Part shown: in pieces, positions 5,472-10,548 of the stretch
Numbering within the stretch: the first letter of the stretch is position 1
How the letters are laid out: each line of letters opens with the position of its first letter
Assembly (NCBI GenBank): GCA_012842035.1
Contig: DUTO01000248.1
Location: 1-10,548 of the forward strand
Length of the DNA: 10,548 nt
Source: Clostridia bacterium
GTDB lineage: Bacteria > Bacillota > Peptococcia > DRI-13 > DTU073
Direction of reading: 5' to 3'
Made by a program: the position numbers and the translations under genes
Notes under the pieces: generated by a model
The model's input: the letters and a program-made list of their open reading frames with translations, nothing else
What the model was told of the DNA's origin: nothing
Database searches by the model: none

Positions 5472-6194
5472 TTAAAGTGGCTTTTTATAAGGCACACCCG
5501 GTCGGCGGGGGTAGGCAGAGGGGGTAGGCTTAACCTTTTTTATCACCATAATCGTTCTTTGTCCCCTTTGTTCAGGCAAAAGAAAAGATTCCAGCTTTGC
5601 TATTTTGCCACCTAGTTTCTCTATAGCTTTGGCAGCCTCTTGCCCTTCTTTTTGTCCTCCCGTCCCTTTATAAGCTAAAAAAACTCCCCCCACTTGCACA
5701 AAAGGTAAACAGTATTCCACTAAAACTGGTAAACGGGCCACTGCACGAGAAACAACAAGGTCAAATTTTTCTCGATATAATTTTTCCTGTCCTAGTTCTT
5801 CAGCTCGTCCATGAATAGCTTGCACTTCTTCCCAACATAGTGTTTTTAAAAGATGTTCTAAAAACCTAACTCTTTTTTGTAACGAGTCAACCAAAACCAT
5901 GGTCAGCGAAGGATAAATAATCTTAAGAGGAATGCCGGGAAAGCCTGCTCCGGTTCCCAAGTCAAGCACTTTTTCCTGCCCGTTCCATTCATAGGATTTT
6001 AGCCCCAAAAGCGAGTCGTAAAAATGTTTAATTATTATTTCCTTTTCCTCTGTAAGTCCTGTTAAATTAATTTTTTTATTCCAATTAAGTAGTTCTTCTT
6101 TAAAAATTATAAATTGATTTATTTGTTGTGTCGTAAGAGAAAGACCTAACTCCGAAAGTAAGTTAGGTAAAAAATCAGACATCATTTTTTCCAT
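5472..6194 (-). CDS. rsmG: 16S rRNA (guanine527-N7)-methyltransferase RsmG (GidB)
   Basis: RsmG uses S-adenosylmethionine to form m7G527 in the 530 loop of 16S rRNA; its loss gives low-level streptomycin resistance in relatives. The protein has the family's normal length (240). Motifs seen are NLTG (43-46), the SAM-binding DLGTGAGFPG (78-87), SRAVA (149-153), YKG (175-177) and the conserved C-terminus TPSAYPRRPGVPYKKPL (224-240). The start is uncertain. The ATG at 6194 is 17 nt from an AAGGAGGAG site, while ATGs at 6185 and 6182 are further away. The one at 6182 would overlap the mnmG stop by 8 nt (ATGTCTGA), like other junctions here. Overlap with mnmG indicates co-transcription; noc follows after an 85-bp gap. 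Confidence 0.95.
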   Translation of the reverse strand: MEKMMSDFLPNLLSELGLSLTTQQINQFIIFKEELLNWNKKINLTGLTEEKEIIIKHFYDSLLGLKSYEWNGQEKVLDLGTGAGFPGIPLKIIYPSLTMVLVDSLQKRVRFLEHLLKTLCWEEVQAIHGRAEELGQEKLYREKFDLVVSRAVARLPVLVEYCLPFVQVGGVFLAYKGTGGQKEGQEAAKAIEKLGGKIAKLESFLLPEQRGQRTIMVIKKVKPTPSAYPRRPGVPYKKPL

Positions 6195-8082
6195 CTTTAC
6201 TTTTTTTGTTTCTCCTCCTTTTTTCTAAATGAAGCAAAAGAACAGATATATCGGCCGGGGAAACACCGGAAATTCGTGAAGCCTGGCCTATGGAAAGAGG
6301 TTTAATTTCACTTAATTTTTGAGTCGCTTCCACGGAAAGACCTTCTACCTCCCGGTAATCAAGGTTCGGAGCTAATGTTTTGTTTTCTAATTTATTAAAT
6401 CTCTGCACTTGCGATAATTGTTTTTGAATATAACCTTCATACTTAATATGAAGGTCAATCTGTCTGCTTATTTCTTTATTTAATTCCTCGGCAAACCCAT
6501 AAGCCACTAAAGCATCATAATTTATTTCCGGTCTTTTTAATAAGTCATAGAGAGAAATACTTTGCTGTAAAGGTACAGTTCCTTGCGCTGACAACATTTC
6601 GTTTATCTTTTCTGTAGTGGGGGTGACTCTCTCGTTCTGTAAATAAGCTAAACCTCTCTCCAATTGCTCCTTTTTTTTCTGAAAACGAGCATACCTTTCC
6701 GGAGAAACAAGTCCAATCTCCCAACCCTTAGGAGTCAACCGCAAATCTGCATTATCCTGACGTAATAATAAACGATATTCAGCTCGGGAAGTCAACATCC
6801 GATAAGGCTCATTGGTTCCTTTGGTGACTAAGTCATCAATTAAAACCCCAATATAAGCTTCGGAGCGTTTTAAAATAAGTGGTTCCTTGCTTTTTAATTT
6901 AAGAACAGCATTAATCCCGGCAAGTAAGCCTTGAGCCGCTGCCTCTTCATAACCAGAAGTGCCATTAATCTGTCCGGCGCAAAAAAGGCCCTTTATTTTC
7001 TTAGTTTCTAAAGTCGGTTGTAATTGGGTGGGAATAAGGTAGTCATATTCTATCGAATAACCGGTACGCATTATTTCTGCTTTTTCCAAACCTTTAATTG
7101 TACGTAAAAAATTTAATTGCACGTCTTCCGGAAGGCTGGTAGACATGCCTTGCACATACATCTCCGTAGTAGTTAAGCCTTCCGGCTCTAAAAATAATTG
7201 ATGGCGTTTTTTATCGGCAAAACGAACAATTTTATCTTCAATTGCCGGACAATAGCGCGGTCCTACCCCTTCGAGCGCTCCACTGTAAAAAGAAGATTTA
7301 TGCAAGTTTTCTCGAATCAAACGATGTGTTTCTTCATTAGTGTAAGTAAGATAACACGGTATGTTTAAGCCATTCCCCTTTTCCGTAAGAAAAGAAAAAA
7401 AGTTTTCTGCCTCATCACCATATTGAACCGACATTTGGGCAAAATCGAGCGTTCTTTGATCTACGCGTGGTGGTGTATCAGTTTTAAAACGCCCCACTGC
7501 CAAGCCTAGTTCTTCTAAATTCTGGCCGAGATTAATAGCAGCCCGCTGACCATTGGGACCACCAGTATAAGAAAGTTTACCTAAAAAGATTTTGCCGCGC
7601 AAATATGTACCTGTACACAAAATAACAAGGGGAGCCTTATAAATGGCCCCTGCTTCCGTAAGAATACCTTGTACTTCTTGATTTTCTCCCACCAAAACTT
7701 TTTCGACAAGGGCTTCTTTAACCAGAAGATTTTCTTGTTTTTGTAATACATGAACCATTCTCCTTTGGTAAGCCTGTTTATCAGCCTGAGCTCGTAAAGC
7801 ATAAACAGCCGGGCCTTTTCCCGTGTTCAGCATCCGCATTTGAATATAAGTCTCATCAATATTTCGACCCATTTCGCCACCTAGAGCATCTATCTCTCTA
7901 ACTAAATTCCCCTTCGCCGGTCCTCCTATCGAAGGATTACAAGGCATTAAGGCAATATTATCCAAATTTAAGGTGAAAATTACGGTGCGACAACCCAGAC
8001 GCGCTGCCGCCAAAGCGGCTTCACAACCGGCATGTCCTGCTCCGATAACCAAACAATCATAATGTCCTGCTGTATAACACAT
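6175..8082 (-). CDS. mnmG: tRNA uridine-5-carboxymethylaminomethyl modification enzyme MnmG (GidA)
   Basis: MnmG is the FAD-dependent partner of MnmE. Together they install the carboxymethylaminomethyl (or aminomethyl) group on wobble U34 of certain tRNAs using methylene-tetrahydrofolate. From the ATG at 8082 it has 635 residues, normal for the long MnmG class. Visible signatures are the FAD dinucleotide motif GAGHAG (14-19), CNPSIGGPAKGNL (48-60), GPRYCPAIEDK (274-284), AGQINGTSGYEEAAAQG (369-385) and the helical C-terminal domain ending near SIGQASRISGVSPADISVLL that contacts MnmE and tRNA. A TTG eight codons upstream is possible, but GGGGGGAG lies 7 nt before the ATG, and family alignment favours it. 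It begins 34 bp after mnmE and overlaps rsmG at its 3' end. Confidence 0.97.
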   Translation of the reverse strand: MCYTAGHYDCLVIGAGHAGCEAALAAARLGCRTVIFTLNLDNIALMPCNPSIGGPAKGNLVREIDALGGEMGRNIDETYIQMRMLNTGKGPAVYALRAQADKQAYQRRMVHVLQKQENLLVKEALVEKVLVGENQEVQGILTEAGAIYKAPLVILCTGTYLRGKIFLGKLSYTGGPNGQRAAINLGQNLEELGLAVGRFKTDTPPRVDQRTLDFAQMSVQYGDEAENFFSFLTEKGNGLNIPCYLTYTNEETHRLIRENLHKSSFYSGALEGVGPRYCPAIEDKIVRFADKKRHQLFLEPEGLTTTEMYVQGMSTSLPEDVQLNFLRTIKGLEKAEIMRTGYSIEYDYLIPTQLQPTLETKKIKGLFCAGQINGTSGYEEAAAQGLLAGINAVLKLKSKEPLILKRSEAYIGVLIDDLVTKGTNEPYRMLTSRAEYRLLLRQDNADLRLTPKGWEIGLVSPERYARFQKKKEQLERGLAYLQNERVTPTTEKINEMLSAQGTVPLQQSISLYDLLKRPEINYDALVAYGFAEELNKEISRQIDLHIKYEGYIQKQLSQVQRFNKLENKTLAPNLDYREVEGLSVEATQKLSEIKPLSIGQASRISGVSPADISVLLLHLEKRRRNKKSKDGKNDV

Positions 8083-8116
8083 AGCCCAACTCCCCCCTGC
8101 CTGCAAAGCAAACTTT

Positions 8117-9505
8117 TTACTTACCTAAACAAAACTGAGAAAAAATTTGATTAATCACTTCCTCATCTACCGTTTCTCCTGTAATTTCTCCCAAAAAATC
8201 TAAACAACTTTTTAAATCGATTAAAATAAAATCAGAAGGAAGCCCACTCGCAATGCTGTGCCGGGCACTGGCTAAAGTAGCTAGTGCCTTATCAAGTGCC
8301 GTTTTATGTCGTAAATTAGTTAAGAAAACTTTATCTTTTATTTCCCATTTTTCTGCAAAAAACATATTTTTAATCTCTTTTTCCAGTTCTTGAATGCCTA
8401 TTTTTTCCGTAGCCGAAATTAACAAAAAACGATAATTAACCAATTTCTTCTTGATTTTTTTCCTAATTTTGCCTTCTTCCCCACTGACTAAATCAATTTT
8501 ATTCCCGACAATTAATACTTTCTCCGTGGGCAGTTGACTAAGAAAAGCTTGGTCTTCTGAAGTTACACCTGATTTTAAATCTAAAATATATAAAACTAAA
8601 TCTGCTTGTTCTACAATTTCTTTTGTTTTTTGTACGCCAATTTTTTCTACCGGGTCTTCAGATTCTCTAATTCCGGCGGTGTCAATTAAAAGGAGAGGAA
8701 TACCGCCTAAATTATAATACTCTTCGATTGTATCCCTGGTGGTACCCGGCACATCGGTAACAATGGCTCGTTTCGTTTTTAAAAGCGTATTTAATAAACT
8801 GGATTTACCTACATTAGGTTGACCAATCAGGGCAACTTTTAAGCCTTCTCGAATAATTCGACCACTAGTAAAAGAGTGGAGCATGGTTTTCATTGTTGTT
8901 TCAACTTTAATCAAATAACTGTCTATTTCCTCCGGACTTAAACGTGCAAAGTCCTCTTCAGGAAAATCAAGATCAGCCTCTAAAGAAGCTATTAGTTCTA
9001 AAATTGCCTGACGACATTTTTTTATTTCGGATGATAAAACACCTTGCAAATGCTTAGCCGCAACATTTGCAGCTGTTTCCGTCTTCGCGTTAATTAACTC
9101 TATAATTGCTTCTGCTTGACTCAAATCAAGACGTCCATTTAAAAAAGCTCTTTGGCTAAATTCACCGGGTTCAGCCAGTCGCGCCCCTGCTTTTAAAACT
9201 ATTTCCAATACCTTTTTTAAAACCGTAATTCCGCCATGACACTGTAGTTCAACAACATCTTCACCTGTAAAACTCCCGGGGGCCCACATTGTCAAAGCTA
9301 AAGCTTCGTCAACAAATTGTTTTTCTTCATTCAAAATATGGCCATATATTATTCGATATGTAGCTTGTTCACTTATTTTTTTACCGCTTTTACTTTTAAA
9401 AGCTTTATCAGCTATAGTAGCAGCATCATCTCCTGAAATACGAATAATTCCTACACCGGCCGACCCATATGCTGTAGAAATGGCGGCAATTGTTTCTTCC
9501 CCCAT
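8117..9505 (-). CDS. mnmE: tRNA modification GTPase MnmE (TrmE)
   Basis: MnmE is a potassium-dependent, G-domain-dimerising GTPase that forms the wobble-uridine modifying complex with MnmG. Its 462 residues are full length. The N-terminal tetrahydrofolate-binding domain (1-120) includes SGDDA and GSFTGEDVVELQCHGG (77-92). A helical domain follows, with the G domain inserted: G1 GQPNVGKS (228-235), G2 TTRDT (255-259), G3 DTAG (275-278) and G4 NKID (335-338). The C-terminus ends in the essential CxGK motif (Cys459-Leu-Gly-Lys462). The ATG at 9505 is preceded by AGAGGTG. It follows a terminator and a candidate promoter, so it probably starts the mnmE-mnmG-rsmG-noc transcript. Confidence 0.97.
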   Translation of the reverse strand: MGEETIAAISTAYGSAGVGIIRISGDDAATIADKAFKSKSGKKISEQATYRIIYGHILNEEKQFVDEALALTMWAPGSFTGEDVVELQCHGGITVLKKVLEIVLKAGARLAEPGEFSQRAFLNGRLDLSQAEAIIELINAKTETAANVAAKHLQGVLSSEIKKCRQAILELIASLEADLDFPEEDFARLSPEEIDSYLIKVETTMKTMLHSFTSGRIIREGLKVALIGQPNVGKSSLLNTLLKTKRAIVTDVPGTTRDTIEEYYNLGGIPLLLIDTAGIRESEDPVEKIGVQKTKEIVEQADLVLYILDLKSGVTSEDQAFLSQLPTEKVLIVGNKIDLVSGEEGKIRKKIKKKLVNYRFLLISATEKIGIQELEKEIKNMFFAEKWEIKDKVFLTNLRHKTALDKALATLASARHSIASGLPSDFILIDLKSCLDFLGEITGETVDEEVINQIFSQFCLGK

Positions 9506-9526
9506 CTTTATTCACCTCTTTTATCC

Positions 9527-9555
9527 ATCATACCTTAACCTTTAGCATTAACCAA
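9527..9555 (-). promoter_or_regulatory. Candidate promoter of mnmE-mnmG-rsmG-noc
   Basis: On the minus strand TATGAT (9527-9532, 5 of 6 to the -10 consensus) lies 17 bp from TTGGTT (9550-9555, 3 of 6 to -35). It sits between the jag terminator and the mnmE start, about 20 bp before the AGAGGTG ribosome binding site. The spacing is ideal but the -35 is weak. A 17-bp palindrome (TTGCTTTAATAAAGCAA, 9562-9578) lies just upstream of the -35. Confidence 0.45.
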
Positions 9556-9581
9556 GGTCGCTTGCTTTAATAAAGCAAAGA

Positions 9582-9614
9582 AAAAGTTAGCTGTATTTAA
9601 ACCGGCTAACTTTT
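9582..9614 (-). terminator. Rho-independent terminator after yidC-jag
   Basis: A 10-bp perfect stem (AAAAGTTAGC at 9582-9591 with GCTAACTTTT at 9605-9614) with a 13-nt loop begins about 30 bp after the jag stop. On the minus strand it ends in TTTTTCTTTG, a good U-tract. The plus-strand side has only TTTTCC, so the main direction is that of the genes. Confidence 0.8.
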
Positions 9615-9644
9615 CCTGTCTTCATTATCTCGTTTTTAAAAGAC

Positions 9645-10280
9645 TTAAACTTTTTTAATTATAACACGACGAAAAGGGTCAACACCTTCACTTATAGTCT
9701 GAACAAATTCTTCATCTTGCAAAGCGGTATGAATAATTCTTCTTTCTTGCGGATTCATAGGTTCAAATACTACCTTTCGCCCGGTTTGCTGTACCTTCTT
9801 AGCCATTTTATAAGCTAACTTTGTTAAAGTTTCCTCACGCCGCTGACGATAACCTTCCACATCAAGAATTATTTTTATTCTTTCGCTATTACTCCCACTC
9901 TGATAATTATATTTATTGACCACTAAATTAGTTAGATATTGCAAAGCATCTAAAGTATCGCCACGCCTGCCTATTAAAATACCTAATTTTTTCCCTACAA
10001 AATTAATTTTAATATATTCGTTATCCGCCAAAACCTCCATATCCACGTTAAGCCCCATTAATTGTGTTATTTCTTCTAAAAATTCTTTTGTTAAAGCAAG
10101 AGGGTCAATATTAGGTGTTACTTTAATTTTGGCCATTTTTTGCCCTAAAATACCTAAAAAACCTTTACTGGGTTCCTCTAAAATTTTTATTTTGACTTCC
10201 TCTTCAGTTAAATTTAACTTTTGTAACGCTATTTCTAATGCCTCTTCAACAGTACGAGCAGATATCTCTACACTATTCAT
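9645..10280 (-). CDS. jag: RNA-binding protein Jag/KhpB (Jag_N-KH-R3H)
   Basis: Jag/KhpB is a cytoplasmic RNA-binding protein that, with KhpA, affects cell elongation and division in Gram-positive bacteria and in Bacillus is tied to sporulation. The domains appear in order. The Jag_N domain (about 1-55) contains EEPSKGFLGILG. A KH domain has the GKKLGILIGRRGDT loop (96-109). A C-terminal R3H domain ends in ERRIIH, with the Arg180-x3-His184 motif. The ATG at 10280 gives 211 residues and overlaps the yidC stop by 8 nt (ATGAATAG). A TTG four codons earlier is only 1-2 nt from the AAGGAGGAG site, too close to use. That site is 12-14 nt from the ATG, long but workable. Adjacent yidC-jag is the classic Firmicutes arrangement near oriC. 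Confidence 0.95.
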   Translation of the reverse strand: MNSVEISARTVEEALEIALQKLNLTEEEVKIKILEEPSKGFLGILGQKMAKIKVTPNIDPLALTKEFLEEITQLMGLNVDMEVLADNEYIKINFVGKKLGILIGRRGDTLDALQYLTNLVVNKYNYQSGSNSERIKIILDVEGYRQRREETLTKLAYKMAKKVQQTGRKVVFEPMNPQERRIIHTALQDEEFVQTISEGVDPFRRVIIKKV

Positions 10281-10548
10281 TTGCTTTTCCAACTCCTCCT
10301 TTACGGAATTCCGAGCGACGATTAATAAAAATTTGCTGGATCATCCCGGTAAGACCATAAAATATCCAATATAAACAAAGACCGGCCGGAAATTTTGTAC
10401 TCATCCAACCAACCAAAATCGGCATAGCATAAAGCATTGACTTTTGTGTTCTAGCAGCTTGTGGATTACTTTGATTACTACTATTACCCATCGATACTTT
10501 TGATTGAAAATAGGTCGCTAAAGCCACAAAAATAGGCAAAATCATATA
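10273..10548 (-). CDS. yidC: Membrane protein insertase YidC/SpoIIIJ, C-terminal part (5' end outside window)
   Basis: About 91 C-terminal residues of a YidC/Oxa1-family insertase, which helps fold and insert membrane proteins with or without SecYEG. Visible are the end of one membrane segment (ILPIFVALATYF) leading to FQSKVSM, a polar loop rich in Asn and Gln, and then paired hydrophobic segments beginning MLYAMPILVGWMSTKFPAGLCLYW and ending IQQIFINRR. These are the last transmembrane helices of the family. The short basic tail is typical of the Gram-positive form. The frame is open to the right edge, so the N-terminal lipoprotein or signal region is not seen. It overlaps jag by 8 nt, and the jag ribosome binding site lies within its tail. 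Confidence 0.95.
   Translation of the reverse strand, partial: YMILPIFVALATYFQSKVSMGNSSNQSNPQAARTQKSMLYAMPILVGWMSTKFPAGLCLYWIFYGLTGMIQQIFINRRSEFRKGGVGKANE

Noticed and set aside
7581..7802. Minus-strand 73-codon frame inside mnmG
   Set aside because: It lies in a different frame of mnmG, which is full length and conserved throughout; the product is Lys/Trp-rich noise.
9916..10374. Plus-strand open frame of 152 codons opposite jag and yidC
   Set aside because: It runs antisense across two well-supported genes and their junction, and its Ser/Lys/Phe-rich product resembles no family.
1..10548. CRISPR arrays, tRNA or rRNA genes, transposases, integrase sites
   Set aside because: No repeated spacer structure, cloverleaf, rRNA-like segment or transposase motif was seen on either strand.

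Overview
The window looks like chromosomal DNA from a low-GC, anaerobic member of the Bacillota, probably class Clostridia. The AT-rich composition, strong AGGAGG ribosome binding sites, the Firmicutes oriC-proximal gene order yidC-jag-mnmE-mnmG-rsmG-noc-parA-parB, the presence of both Noc and ParB, and an oxygen-sensitive type of NAD(P)-linked hydrogenase cluster all point this way. I cannot name a genus. Every supported gene is on the minus strand, so the biological reading direction runs from the right edge to the left.

In transcription order: the 3' end of yidC (membrane insertase) enters from the right edge and overlaps jag/khpB (RNA-binding protein). A hairpin terminator follows. Next come mnmE and mnmG, partners in wobble-uridine tRNA modification, then rsmG (16S rRNA m7G methyltransferase) and noc (nucleoid occlusion). 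Between noc and parA, where these genes usually adjoin, lies the C-terminal half of a HaeIII-like cytosine-C5 DNA methyltransferase lacking its catalytic half, followed by a terminator. A leader of about 150 bp then holds a perfect 16-bp parS site, a possible 69-residue small ORF, and parA-parB, closed by a third terminator.

Downstream of parB, behind its own predicted promoter, are three genes resembling hndA-hndB-hndC, the diaphorase and thioredoxin-like [2Fe-2S] subunits of a soluble NAD(P)-linked [FeFe]-hydrogenase. The expected catalytic subunit would lie beyond the left edge. hndC is cut short at the window start by a perfect 94-bp fold-back inverted repeat that recopies part of its own coding sequence in the opposite orientation. 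This is best explained as a chimeric sequence end, not as biology.

I found no clearly new biological system. The items most worth a second look are the methyltransferase relic inside the partition locus, the parS/leader/small-ORF region in front of parA, and the fold-back at the left end. No gene-free stretch exceeds 300 bases.
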